Source of the DNA: Myotis daubentonii | Lineage: Eukaryota; Chordata; Mammalia; Chiroptera; Vespertilionidae | Direction: 5' to 3' | Assembly (NCBI RefSeq): GCF_963259705.1 | Contig: NC_081861.1 | Coordinates: 71,033,623 to 71,097,622, forward strand | DNA length: 64,000 nt | Part shown: one piece after another, positions 21,346 through 34,300 of the stretch | How the letters are laid out: each line of letters begins with the position of its first letter | Numbering within the stretch: position 1 is the stretch's first letter | Notes under the pieces: model-generated | What the model was told of the DNA's origin: nothing | Database searches by the model: none | What the model saw: the letters and a program-made list of their open reading frames with translations, nothing else | Translations under genes and position numbers: made by a program

Positions 21346-23024
21346 AAAGGAGTATTGATAACCATTGAAAATATTAATGGGCAGAAGTCATATAAAATTT
21401 AAGAAAAATATTTTGTATGTGACTAAAATTAAATAGAATAGCAAAACAGAGACATGTTAATGGTCTTAAAGAATTGTATTAGATTTTTCTACAAAAAAAA
21501 CCAAACCCTTCTTTAAAAAAATTTACTCTCCAGGAAATGAAGTGTTTCCTGTTAAAACTTAATAATTAGAAACACAGCTTTTCATACATTGCTACCTTTC
21601 ACTTATTCAACATCAAGTATAATTTCAGCATTCTAATAACCTTATAAAACAAACACAGGATTGACATTAAATTGCCAGTTCTATCTGTTGGATCTGTCCT
21701 ATCTGTCTGTTGCTAGGGATTCAGTTTTGACTAATCTGAATAAAACAATTCAAATTAACTTCATATTGGTGCTGTTGTGTGAAAGATGGACACAAATGTG
21801 GCACTATTCTTAGATAAATACTGCCTCCTTAAACCATAAATTTAAATTTTTCTTCTCTTATAAACTTAAAGTAAATTACCCAGTCTTCTTTGGAAAATAA
21901 CTTTTAAGGCAGATCCTTAGCTTCAAAATGTACATAACAAACATTTCTTTTTTGAAACAAACTAGAAAAAAACAGTTGTTAGAGACCAGTGAGAATAGTC
22001 AAAGAGGTAATGTCAAGGCTAATTACCCTCCTCAGATAATTTCAATCTCATTCAGTCCTTTCATGATTATAAAATGAATGCTAAGTATCTTCAATTAGTT
22101 TGGCATTCAGCTGTGTGGATAGTTGTACAACTTGGGCCTAATTAGCAGTTCATCATACCTCATGAGAGTTATGCTATTGCAAATGTAGCTCTAAACCAAT
22201 TAGCATTTCTTTTCTCTGGTTACACAGTCATTGAAATAATACTTCTCAACTATGATCACTTTTCTTTTCTGATCTTCAAATTGCTTTGTAAGCCCTAACT
22301 TTACTTTTTTCCAGAAAATGTGTGCTGTAAGTATCAAGGATAATTATTAAGGAAAAGAGTCTTAGGAAAAATTCACAATTCAGATTAAATGTAATGAACT
22401 TGAATTTGGTATTTTTATGTAGTGAAAAGAAATACTTGTTACTAATAATAGAAGGAAAATAAGTATATCAAAATTGAGTGACATAATTTAGATATGGGTT
22501 TAATTACTGGTATTCCTAGTTTCTGTTTTTATAACTGTATGAATAAAATCACAACACATCCCAATTACATTTAGTAAAATAAACTCATGAGTGTTACAGA
22601 AAATGAATAAAACTGAATGGCCTTATAAACAAGGCTTCAGAAGTTCATATTGAAGTCTGTTCAATAATGTAGTCAATAAAGTAATCAACCTTATGATTTA
22701 ATGATATTTTATTTTATTATTTGACCTATGGCCAGAATTAGAAAGAATATTTTTTAAAAGCTTAACTTTTTCATTCATGAAAGATCTTTACATTTTCTTT
22801 TGTGTATTTTTATTTTCCCTTTAGCTGCTGAAGCAGCTAACTAATCTGGTAATAATATTTTTAAAAGGATCTTCAGCTGAGGGATAGCATCAATAAATTT
22901 TAATGGTAAGGAAATTCCTAAATGATAAAAAAGTGTCAAAATCATTTTCTATTCACAAGAGTAACATATTGTGAAATCTCAAGTGACTGATTTGTGACTA
23001 TCATCACATAAAAATAGAATATAA
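21346..23024. other. Unique AT-rich DNA, possible conserved non-coding element
   Basis: No coding potential. 21960-22260 is free of recognisable repeats and contains several homeodomain-type cores (CTAATTA at ~22019, CAATTAG at ~22094, CCTAATTAGCA at ~22138, CAATTAGCA at ~22197). Confidence 0.4.
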
Positions 23025-23790
23025 TTCTATTCAATAGAGAGTAATAGCATGGCACTGATTTGGCTGTACTGGCTATGGAAAGTGCATCTGAGAGGTGCTA
23101 TTTGAGACTTGAATGATGGGAAGGAAGCAGCCAAGCAAAGATATGGGGTAAAGGTATTCCAAGAAGGCTTAGTAATAAATATCTCAATGTGAGATTGAGC
23201 TTGGTGTATTTTAAGGGCAGACAAAAGGCCAGTGAGTCTGAATATGATGACTGGTGGCAAGAATGGAGGGAGGTAATGCAAGGGAGATATTCAGGGGCCT
23301 TGTAGATTATAATAGACTCATTAATATATTAATATTCCAGTTACTATGGGAAGTCAATAGAGTTTAAACAAGAGTCTGATACAATTTCATTTATCCTTTC
23401 GACTATTTATTGTCCTTCTTGTGTGGAATAGGTTCTAACTACAAAAAAAAAGCCATAAAGGCAAGGAGACAAAGTATATATATTTTTTCAGTAATCCAGT
23501 CAAATTATGATAGTTTGAACTAAGTAGTAGTAGCAGAATTATTAAGAAACATTTGGATTTTATAGTTGCTTAGAGGTGGAGCTTATAGAATATGCTACTG
23601 GATTGTGCTTATAATGTGAGTGAACAGAGGAATCAAAGGTATTTCTTGATTTGGGGCCTGAAGAATTAGGTAAAGGGTGGTACCATTTATTGAAATGGGG
23701 AAGCCTTGGAGGAAGCAGATTGAGTGGGTAATTATTTTAATGTGATTCTGTTAGACTGGAAATTGCTATTAGAGAGTCAGGTTGAAATTT
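23025..23790 (+). repeat. Probable ancient interspersed repeat
   Basis: Stretches such as AGAGGTGCTATTTGAGACTT, CAGGGGCCTTGTAGATTATA, GGGAAGTCAATAGAG and TACCATTTATTGAAATGGGG resemble a widespread old mammalian repeat (…ggccttgtaggcca…, …gggaagccattgga…, …ccatttactgagatgggg…). I cannot name the family with certainty. Confidence 0.4.
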
Positions 23791-24171
23791 CCAGTCAGTG
23801 GTTGAATATTGATTATGTTAAATTTATGGTATTATATAAAATTATTTAAGAAAAAGTATATTTTGGAAACAAGAGAAAACCAGAGTTTGCTTTCAATATT
23901 TAAATGGTAAGTGATATAGGAGAAAAATAAAATATTACAGAAGCTTAGAGAACAAATTTATTTCTAGAGTGAATGTTTGGTTGTATTAAATATTGAGACA
24001 ATAAGAGGAAAACAAAGATTTACCAGTTACTTTAGCAAATGTATGTCATTGGTAATCTTGAAAGACTGGTGTGAGTAAAAGCCTACTTGAGGAAAGCATG
24101 ACCGAAGACTTTACAGAGAAAAAAGAGAATAATTCTGAGAAGTTTTACTATGAAGGATAGTAATATAATTA

Positions 24172-24173
<2 letters not shown>

Positions 24174-24253
<80 letters not shown>
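24174..24253. repeat. Compound (TA)n(GA)n microsatellite
   Basis: About 21 TA units followed by about 17 GA units. No SINE body is attached on either side, unlike the twin at 24460. Confidence 0.95.
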
Positions 24254-24258
<5 letters not shown>

Positions 24259-24457
24259 TAAAAGTAGTGGTAGGAACCAAGTAATATCCCATTCTTTATA
24301 ACAACTTTGAGGATTCTTTAGATTTGCCACTGTCAGGGATACAATAACTGTTAGAAGGCTGGAAATCCAATTTTATTTACCTCACAACTACTAGTCAGAT
24401 TATCATTTCTAGGTCAACAGATATCTAGATTGAAAACCATATAAATTTGCCCTTCAC

Positions 24458-24459
<2 letters not shown>

Positions 24460-24547
<88 letters not shown>
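24460..24547. repeat. Compound (TA)n(GA)n microsatellite at SINE tail
   Basis: About 24 TA units followed by about 19 GA units, in the same order as 24174-24253. Here it is the expanded CT-rich tail of the minus-strand SINE that follows. Confidence 0.95.
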
Positions 24548-24551
<4 letters not shown>

Positions 24552-24700
24552 GATGAGACAAAAAAACATCGGCTACTTTCTGCATGTCCCCTACCAGGGA
24601 TAGAACCTGCAACCTGGGCAAGTGCCCTGACTGAAAATCCAACCAGCAAGCTCTTGGTTCATGGGGCAATGTTCAACCACTGAGCAACACTGGCTGGGTG
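24548..24700 (-). mobile_element. tRNA-derived SINE, minus strand
   Basis: Reverse complement of a Ves-like head: CCTACCAGGGATAGAACC covers the decayed B box, and AACCACTGAGCAACACTGGC the A box. Its 3' tail is the microsatellite at 24460-24547. Confidence 0.85.
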
Positions 24701-24907
24701 TCCTACACATTTTAATACTAACATCACAACAGCACTATAATAACATCAATATGTTATTCTTTATTAAAAACATAATTATAGCATTGTATTCATTGAACAA
24801 TAAATTTGCTTACTGTATTTAAGAACTCCAGATCTAGCAAATGAAAACTCAAATTCTTACATACGAAATTCCAACAAATGTTGGAATAGTTAATACTCAA
24901 TTTCGTT

Positions 24908-25078
24908 TGCTTTAAATTTATTTATTGATTTTAGAAAGAGTGACAAGTATCAATTTGTTGTTTCACTTATTTATGCATTCATTGGTTGATTTTTGCATAT
25001 GTCCTGACTGGGGATTGAACCCAAAACCTTGGTGTATCAGCATGGCATTCTAACCAACTGAGCTACTAGGCCAGGGCT
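24908..25078 (-). mobile_element. Old tRNA-derived SINE, minus strand
   Basis: Reads GGGGATTGAACCCAAAACC and CTGAGCTACTAGGCCAGGGC on the plus strand, the reversed B and A boxes, preceded by the TTTATTTATTGATTTTAGA tail. More diverged than the Ves copies and close to those at 47561 and 61487. Confidence 0.8.
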
Positions 25079-26488
25079 TATTGCTCAATTTCTAAAAATG
25101 CTTTTGTTAACAAATATCTGTGTACATATATATATATCGATATACACAGGAGGGTGGTTTGAACTACATTTTATACACACACATGTGTCTATATACTCTG
25201 TCCTCTGACTTATGTTATTCCAAATTATATGCTTACTAATAAGTTATTTTTATATAGATATTTGCATTAAAAGTTTCTGAAGGCTCTAAATTGACTTAAT
25301 TAGAGTAATGCAAGTAGAAGAGGATCATCATAGGACACAGGTGACAGATTTGTAAGCTAGACGTTTTTCCAACCATAGAGATATGAGGTTGCAGGAATAA
25401 TTACAGGCTTAGCATTCTTAAGCATAAAACATTTTTACTCAGACTTAATACCTTGCTCTTTGGGGTAAAATCTGTCTCATCCAGGCTCAGTGAAATTCTG
25501 ACAGTGGGTATCTGTGTCCACAGCACTCTGTATACTAGTACATGCCCCCTTGTACATGTTCTGAACAATATAAAAATGATTAGAAATCTCTATATAGTAG
25601 CAATGCCTTTGGAAGTTATATTTTTAAAATCTGTATGAAAGGCCTTAAGCCTTTGACCAAGTACACACACATCTTCAGAACATAATGTTTTGTAGGATGA
25701 CTCAAGTGAAGTGACAAATCTAGTTGTATTTATTAAGCTGCTATCAATCCAATTTGCTGGATGAAACAACCATGTTGTTATTTTAAGCCAAATAACAACA
25801 TATTTTATCCAATCGAGAACCAATTTTACTTCATTTTTTTAAATTTAGTACCCCAACCTGATATAAATTTTACATTTTTGTATTTCCCTGTTAGTGCTTT
25901 ATAGCGCATGCTGATCTGCTCCTGTCTCTAATTTATAAAGCAATATGTTGTTTAAAAATATAAATATAATAGGAGAATCCTTGTCCTTTATTTTCTTTCC
26001 AATTCACAGAAATCCTTTTTTGGAAGAACATATCTATAATTATTACTATTCAGCGACTCATGCTTTTATTTTCATTATCAGAAGAAAAATGGCACTTTAT
26101 AAATTGTAAAAATTGTAAGGAAAACAAAGTGAATTGATACAGGATATTTTTTATATGAATGGACACAGTTCAAAGTCAGAGTAAAAATAAATGGAAGTGA
26201 GCTAAGGGGTTAGTGTGAATAGACTAAACCTATTAAAGAGACACTAAAGAGCAGCATTTTGAATTGTAGCTTGTTTATTGAAGGGACTTCTAGTAACAGG
26301 TGAATGAAGCAATATCAATTAAACATAATAGAAAGATTAAAAGAAAAACTATAGAAATAGTTCAAAGAAAAAGATAATTCATAAAACAGGTATAGGAAAG
26401 TGAATTATTAATGATACTGACAAGCACTATATTATGCACCTTAGTCATGCTGTGAAATATTGACCTTGTTAACGCAATTTAATGAAAT
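25079..26488. other. Unique AT-rich DNA
   Basis: No gene or recognised repeat beyond a short TA/CA patch (25110-25200). Confidence 0.55.
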
Positions 26489-26503
26489 AAAAGAAATGCT
26501 TTT

Positions 26504-28167
26504 GGGGAAAAAATGGCAGCTGGTAGGACCGAGGTGAGGGATATGAAGTGAGTGAGTGAGGGGATGGAAGGAGAGTGTGTGGATGTGTGTGATGTGTGTG
26601 TGAGTGAGTGAGGGACAGTTAAATCCGGCAGGAGCAGCAGAGGCTGGCAGACCAGGCTCTCTGGGACTGGGAGAGACTACTACCGCTGCGGGCACTCCCC
26701 AGTCTGCCAGACTCAGGCATGGAGCCCACACTATCTTAAAGGGGAGAGCAGCCTCTTCTAGAAACTAATCAGCATGACCACCCAGACAGGCCTTGGACAC
26801 TACCTGCGATCAGCAGCCACTCTAGCCAAAATCCTGTTGCCCACCCGCAGACTCACAGACCCTGGGATCTCCACCTCCAAAGGTGCACAGCGCATGCAGC
26901 AGTAAGTGCAGCCTCCCCCTTCCCAGCAGCAGACCTCCGCATTTTCGTGTCTCCAGCCGGTATGTCTCCTAGACACACCACTCCATAGACTTCTCTTAGC
27001 AGTAACTGTGAGCCCCAACTGGGTGTGATTTTGTACAGACACAGGCACACTGCCACCCAGTAGAAATTCTGAATTCCCTCTGCCCGAATAACTGCCCACC
27101 CACACCCAGCTGCACAATTTCAGCACCAGGGCCCCTCAGCGCCAGGGCCCCTCAGAGTGCCTCAGAGCTCAGCACTCCAGCAAATGCACTGCCACAGTTG
27201 TCCTGTCCCCCTGAGCCCATCTATCCACAGGGCACTTTGGGAAGCCACAGTGAACCTCCGCTGGGTCTGATCTTAGACTAATAGGGACGCACTCCCCTGG
27301 GCAGTAGAAATTCTGAATTCACCCATCCTGGATATAGGCTCAAAGACACCTCAATTAAGCTTTCCAGGGCCCTTCAGAGTGCTTCAGTGCGCCTGCACTA
27401 GCAAACTCACTGCGGGTGCTCCTGTGTGCCGCCACTGAGGACGCGCCTATCCACCACAGGTGCATCAGCAAAAACTGAGTTTCCCCACCACACAGCTACA
27501 GAACTCTGGACACTACAGTTGCATGCTTTCCCAGCATGCAGGTCTCCCAAGACCACCGCTCCACATGCAGCCCTAGGGCGCCGCTATGAGCACCTCTGGA
27601 CACGCACTGGGGCTGTAGAAACGCAGAATTCCCTCTTCTGGGATACCCACAGACACTGCAATCCAGTGGCTTCAGTGCCAGGGCCGTTCAGAGTGTGTCA
27701 GTACACCCTGCTGGCAAACACACTACAGGTACCCCTGTGAACTGCCGCTGAGATCGTGTATACAACCAAAGAGGCAGCAGCAAAAGCTGAGTCTACCCAC
27801 CCCACAACTACCGAACTCTGGACACCACAGTCAGGCCTTTCCAGAATGCAGGCATCCTGAGCCCCACCACCCCAATAGATGGTTCCTGGGTACCACTGTG
27901 AGAACCTGCTGGGCACATGTGATTTCAACCAAGGGCACAAGACAGCAAAAATAGAGACATCCCCTCCATGGCTGCTGACTTCTAGACACCTCAGTTGCAC
28001 CTTTCCAGCTCTCAGGCCTACATCATGAGAACCCAAATAGCTCAAGTAGGGAGCTACACTAGACTACCAAGCCCAGGAGACCTGAGAGGTACCACCAGTA
28101 CCACCATACCCAAAAGAAACTGGGTAGCAAAGCAATCGCAGCTACAATTAAAACATTACAACAAAAC
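26504..28167 (+). promoter_or_regulatory. L1 5' UTR (internal promoter region)
   Basis: GC-rich leader of ~1.66 kb starting GGGGAAAAAATGGCAGC. It contains loosely repeated blocks of about 250-300 bp, each with a GGGCCCCTCAG/GGGCC.TTCAG-like and ..TTCTGAATTC element (27067, 27310; related at 27624). The element's RNA polymerase II promoter would lie here by analogy with other L1s. Confidence 0.6.
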
Positions 28168-29114
28168 ATGGGAAGACAAAAAATCAATCCACAAAGGAAA
28201 GAAAAAGAGGATACCAGAAAGGGAGTTAAATGAAACTGAGGCTACTAACTTGTCAGAGAAAGAATTCAGAGTAATGGTTATAAAGATGCTCAAACGGCTG
28301 GATGACAAATACACACAACTCAATGAGAATTATAAGGAGCTGAATGAAAATTTCACCAACATGAAAAGGAACCAGGAGGAAATGAAGAACAACATAGCTG
28401 CAATAAAGAACACAATGGAAGGCTTAAAGAGCAGACTAGAAGAGGCTGAGGACTGCATCAGCGAATTAGAAGACAAGGTAGAAAAAAAAACACACAAACA
28501 CAGGAGCAACTGGGAAAAAAAATTAAAAAGCAAGAGGAGAGCCTAAGGGAGCTTTGGGACAATGCAAAACGAAACAACATTCGCTTAATAGGAGTAACAG
28601 AAGGAGAGGAGGAGAAGCAAGGAATAGAAAACCTGTTTGAAGAAATAATGACAGAAAACTTCCATGATACTGGCAAGAAAAAAACTACACAAGTCCAAGA
28701 AGCACATAGAGTGCCAAACAACATGAACCTCAAAAGACTAACACCAAGACACATCGTAATTAAATTGGCAAACACTAACGACAAAGTAAGAATCTTAAAG
28801 GCTGCCAGAGAGAGAGAGAGAGAGTTACCTACAAGGGATCTCCCATTAGAATATCAGCTGACTTCTCAACAGAAACACAACAGGCAAGAAGGGAATGGAA
28901 TGAAATATACAAAGTGATGCAAAGCAAGGGAATGAATCCAAGAAAACTATACCCAGCAAGGCTATCATTCAAAATCAAAGGTGGAATCAGGAGCTTCACA
29001 GACAAAAAAAGGGCTAAGAGAGTTTATTACCACCAAGCCAGCAATGCAAGAAATGCTAAAGGGACCGCTATAAAAAGAAAAAAACAAAAAGACAAGAAGA
29101 AACACAAACATTAA
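28168..29114 (+). pseudogene. L1 ORF1, broken by frameshifts
   Basis: Start ATG at 28168 (MGRQKINPQRKEK) is followed by an early frameshift. The coiled-coil part is read from another frame (through 28546: SEKEFRVMVIKMLKRLDDKY and onward). The RRM part (28648-28917) and C-terminal domain (28914-29114, KLYPARLSFKIKG) use further frames. The (AGAG) run at 28802-28823 is one obvious slippage site. The intact protein would be an RNA-binding trimer of the L1 particle. Confidence 0.85.
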
Positions 29115-29123
29115 GAATAAAAA

Positions 29124-31310
29124 ATGACCACAAACAAGTACTTTTCATTAATAACATTAAATGTAAATGGATTAAATGCTCCAATCAAAAGACACAGGGT
29201 AGCTGAGTGGATAAAAATACATGACCCATATATTTGCTGTCTGCTAGAGACCCACTTCATAACAAAGGATTCACACAGACTGAGAGTGAAGGCTTGGACA
29301 AAAAAAATTCAGGCAAATGGAAATGAGAAAAAAGCTGGGGTTGCGATACTTATATCTGACAAAATCGGCCTCAAAGTAAAGGCCATAACAATAGATAAGG
29401 AAGGCCACTACATATTATTAAAGGAAGAAATTCACCAAAAAGATATAACTCTTGTAAACATATATGCACCCAATACAGGAGCACCCAAATACATAAATCA
29501 ACTTCTGAAAGATATCAAGGGAGAGATCGATGGCAATACAGTCAGAGTAGGGTATTTTAATACCCCACTGACACCAGTGGATAAATCCTCTAAACAAAAA
29601 ATCAGCAAAGAAACAGCAATCCTAAATGACTCACTAGATCGGATGGACTTAATTGACATCTTCAGAATATTTCACCCCAAAGCTACAGAATATACATTCT
29701 TCTCCAGTTCACATGGGACATTTTCAAAGATAGACCATATATGAGGACAAAGGCAAAGTCTCTTCAAATTCAAGAGAAAGAAATCATAACAAGCATCTTC
29801 TCAGATCACAATGGCATAAAACTAGAAATCAACTACAATGAAAACAATGGAAAAAAATCAAACACTTGGAGGCTACATAGCATGCTATTAAACAATGACT
29901 GGTTTACCAGAGATCAAAGAAGAAAGAAAAAGCAGCCTAGAAACAAATGACAATGAAAACACAACAATCCAAAAATCTATGGGACACAATGAAAGCAGTC
30001 CTAATAGGGAAGTTCATAGCTCTACAGGCCTACCTCAAAAACAAAAATACTGGTAATAAATTATCTAACCCTAAAATTCAAAGAGTTAGAAAGAGAGCAA
30101 CAAGAAAAGTCCACGATATCCAGAAGGAAGGAAATAATAAAGACCAGAGCAGAAATAAACGACATAAAGACAAAAAAAAACCAAAAAACACAAAAATATA
30201 CAAAAGATCAATGAAATCAAGAGCTGGTTCTTTGAAAGGATTAAAAAGATTGATGAACCTCTTGCCAGGCTCACCAAGAAACAAAGAGAGAGGACCCAAA
30301 TAAACAAAATCAGAAATGAAAGAGGTGAAGTAACAATAGAACCTACTGATATACAAAGGATTGTCAAAAAATACTACGCACAACTCTACTCCAACAAACT
30401 GGACAACCTCGATGAAATGGACACATTCCTAGAAAAATACAAGCTTCCAAAAGTCAATCAGGAAGAATCAAAAAACCTGAATAGACCAATAACTATGGAT
30501 GAAATTGAAATAGTAATCAAAAAGCTTCCAGCAAACAAAAGCCCTGAACCAGATGGCTTCACAGGGGAGTTTTACCAAACATTCCAAGAAGAACTAAAGC
30601 CAGAACTTCTCAGACTATTCCAAAAAATTAAAGAGGAAGGCACACTTACAAGCTCTTTCTATGAAGCCAGCATTGCCCTAATCCTAAAACCAGATAAAGA
30701 CCCCACAAAGAAAGAGAATTACAGGCCAATATCCCTGATGAGCATACATGCTAAAATCCTCAACAAAATTCTAGCAAACCAGTTCCAGCATTACATTAGA
30801 AAGATCATACACCATGACCAAGTGGGATTTATTCCAGGAATGCAAGGCCGGTACAATATCCGCAAATCAATAAATGTGATACATCACATAAACAAGTTTA
30901 GAGACAAAAATCATATAATCATATCAATTGATGCAAAAAAGCATTTGACAAGTCCAACACCCTTTCTTGATAAACACTCTCAGCAAAGTGGGAATAGAGG
31001 GATCATACCACAGCATAATAAAAGCCTTATATGACAAACCTACAGCCAACATACTCAGTGGGCAAAAACTAAAACCATTTCCCTTAAGAAAGGGAGGCCC
31101 ACTTTCACCACTCCTGCTGACATAGTACTGGAAGTGCTAGCCAAAGCGATCAGACAAGAAAAAGAAGTAAAAGGCATACAAATTGGAAAAGAAGAAGTAA
31201 AATTGTAATTATTCACAATGACATGATACTGTACTTAGAAAACCCTAAACACTTCTTCAAAAAATTATTAGACCTACCTAATAAATGAATTTGCCAATGT
31301 AGCAGGATAC
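29124..31310 (+). pseudogene. Outer L1 ORF2, 5' part: endonuclease and start of RT
   Basis: 29124-29744 encodes most of the APE-like endonuclease (LITLNVNGLN at the N-terminus, LLETH, NIYAPN). The catalytic GDFN block reads GYFNTP, replacing an essential aspartate by tyrosine. After a stop the domain ends with SDHNGIKLEI in 29741-29950. The linker and RT start ([10 protein letters not shown], then [13 protein letters not shown], then [13 protein letters not shown]) run through 30417-31034. RT then decays with frameshifts at 30938-31230. It is interrupted by the nested L1 in the segment after the RT centre. Confidence 0.85.
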
Positions 31311-31322
31311 AAAATAAACGCC

Positions 31323-34300
31323 CTGACAAATGGAAAGGAAAAGAAAGCTGGGGTAGCAATACTTATATCGGACAAAATAGACCTCAAAGTGAAGGCCATA
31401 ACAAGAGATAAGGAAGGCCACTTCATAATACTAAAGGGATCAATACAACAAGAAGATATAACTCTGGTAAACATATATGCACCCAATGCAGGAGCACCCA
31501 AATTCATAAAAAAAATCCTGGAAGATATCAAAGGAGAGATCGACAACAATACAACCATAGTAGGGGACTTTAATACACCACTGACAGCACTGGATAAGTC
31601 CTCTAGACAAACAATCAGCAAAGATACAGCAATCCTAAATGACTCACTAGATCAGATGGACTTAATAGACATCTTCAGAACACTTCACCCCAATGCCACG
31701 GAATATACATTCTACTCATGTGCTCATAAGACATATTCAAAAATAGACCATATATTGGGTCACAAGCAAAGTATCCCCAAATTCAAGAAGATTGAAATCA
31801 TGAAAAGCATCTTCGCAGACCACAATGGCATAATATTAGAAATAAACTACAATAAAAACAACCCAAAATACTCAAACACCTGGAAGCTGAATAGCATGCT
31901 ATTAAATATTGATTGGGTTACCAATGAAATCAAAGAAGAAATTCAAAACATCCTGGAAACTAATGACAATGAAAACACAACAATCCAAAACCTATGGGAC
32001 ACAATGAAAGCAGTCCTGAGAGGGAAGTTTATAGCTCTACAGGCCTATCTCAAAAAACAAGAAAAAATGGTAGTAAATCATCTAACTCTACAACTCAAAG
32101 AATTAGAAAGACAGCAACTAGAAAACCCCAGAGTGAGCAGAAGGAAGGAGATAATAAAGATTAGAGCAGAAATAAATGACATAGAGACCAAAAAAACAAT
32201 ACAGAAAATCAATGAAACCAAGAGCTGGTTCTTTGAAAGGATAAACAAGATTGACAAACCTCTAGCCAGACTCACCAAGAAGCAAAGAGAGAGGACCCAA
32301 ATAAACAAAATCAGAAACGATAGAGGCGAAATAACAACAGACCCCACAGAAATACAAATGATTGTTAAAAAATACTATGGACAGCTCTACTCCAACAAAC
32401 TAGACAACCTGGAGGAAATGGACAAATTCCTAGAAAAATACAACATTCCAAAACTCAATCAGGAAGAATCTAAAAATCTCAACAGGCCAATAACTATGGA
32501 AGAAATTGAAGCAGTCATCAAAAAGCTTCCATCAAACAAAAGCCCAGGACCAGACGGCTTCACAGGGGAGTTTTACCAAACATTCAAGGAAGAACTAAAA
32601 CCTATCCTCCTCAGACTACTACAAAAAATTCAAGAGGAAGGAACACTTCCAAGCTCATTCAATGAAGCCAGCATCACCCTAATACCAAAACCAGGTAAAG
32701 ACAACACAATGAAAGAGAATTACAGGCCAATATCCCTCATGAACATAGATGCCAAAATCCTCAACAAAATCTTAGCAAATCGGATCCAGCAGTACATCAG
32801 AAAGATCATACACCATGACCAAGTAGGATTTACCCCAGGGATGCAAGGATGGTACAATATCCGCAAATCAATAAACGTGATACATCACATAAACAAATTG
32901 AAAGAAAAAACCACATGGTCATATCAATTGATGCAGAAAAAGCATTTGACAAAATTCAACACCCATTTTTGATAAAAACTCTCAGCAAGGTGGGAGTAGA
33001 AGGATCATACCTCAACATAATAAAAGCCATATATGACAGGCCCACAGCCAACATCATACTCAATGGACAAAAACTAACACCATTTCCCCTAACAGGAACA
33101 AGACAGGGATGCCCCCTCTCACCACTCCTGTTCAACATAGTACTGGAAGTGTTAGCCATTGCAATTCGGCAAGAAGAAGAAATAAAACGCATCCAAATTG
33201 GAAAAGAGGAAGTAAAACTGTCCTTATTTGCAGACGACATGCTATTATACATACAAAACCCTAGAGACTCCATCAAAAAGCTACTAGACTTAATACATGA
33301 ATTTGGCAATGTAGCAGGATACAAAATTAACCCCAAGAAATCTGAGGCATTTCTATACACCAATAGTGAACTTTCAGAAAGAGAGATTATAAAAACAATC
33401 CCGTTTACTATCTCACCAAAAAAATTAAGCTACCTAGGAATAAACTTAACTAAAGCGGTAAAAGACCTCTACTCAGAAAACTACAGGACGTTGAAAAAAG
33501 AGATAGAGGAAGACATAAACAGATGGAAGAACATACCGTGTTCATGGATTTGTAGAATCAACATCATTAAAATGTCCATACTACCCAAAGCAGTCTATAA
33601 ATTCAACGCACTTCCCATTAAAATACCAACGGCATACTTCAGAGATCTAGAACGAACTCTCCAAAAATTCATCTGGAATAAAAGAAGACCCCGAATAGCT
33701 GCAGCAATCCTGAAAAAGAACAAAGTAGGTGGGATCTCAATACCAGATATCAAGTTGTATTACAAAGCCACTGTTCTCAAAACTGCCTGGTACTGGCACA
33801 AGAATAGGCATATAGATCAATGGAATAGAATAGAGAGCCCAGAAATCGGCCCGAACCAATATGCTCAATTAATATTTGACAAAGGAGGCAAGAACATACA
33901 ATGGAGCCAAGATAGTCTCTTCAATAAATGATGTTGGGAAAATTGGACGGATATATGCAAGAAAATGAAACTAGACCACCAACTTACACCATACACAAAA
34001 ATAAACTCAAAATGGATAAAGGACTTAAATTTACCACAGGAAACCATAAAAATTCTAGAAGAATCCAAAGGCAACAAAATCTCAGACATATGCCGAAGCA
34101 ATTTCTTCACTGATACAGCTCCTAGGGCACTTGAAACTAAAGAGAAAATGAACAAATGGGACTACATCAAAATAAAAAGCTTCTGCACAGCAAAAGAAAC
34201 CATCAACAAAACAACGAGAAAACCCACTGTGTGGGAAAACATTTTTGCCAATGTCATATCTGCTAAGGGCCTAATCTCCAACATTTATAGGGAACTCATA

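Noticed and set aside
27698..28045. 115-codon minus-strand ORF
   Set aside because: It lies antisense within the GC-rich L1 5' UTR and shows no domain.
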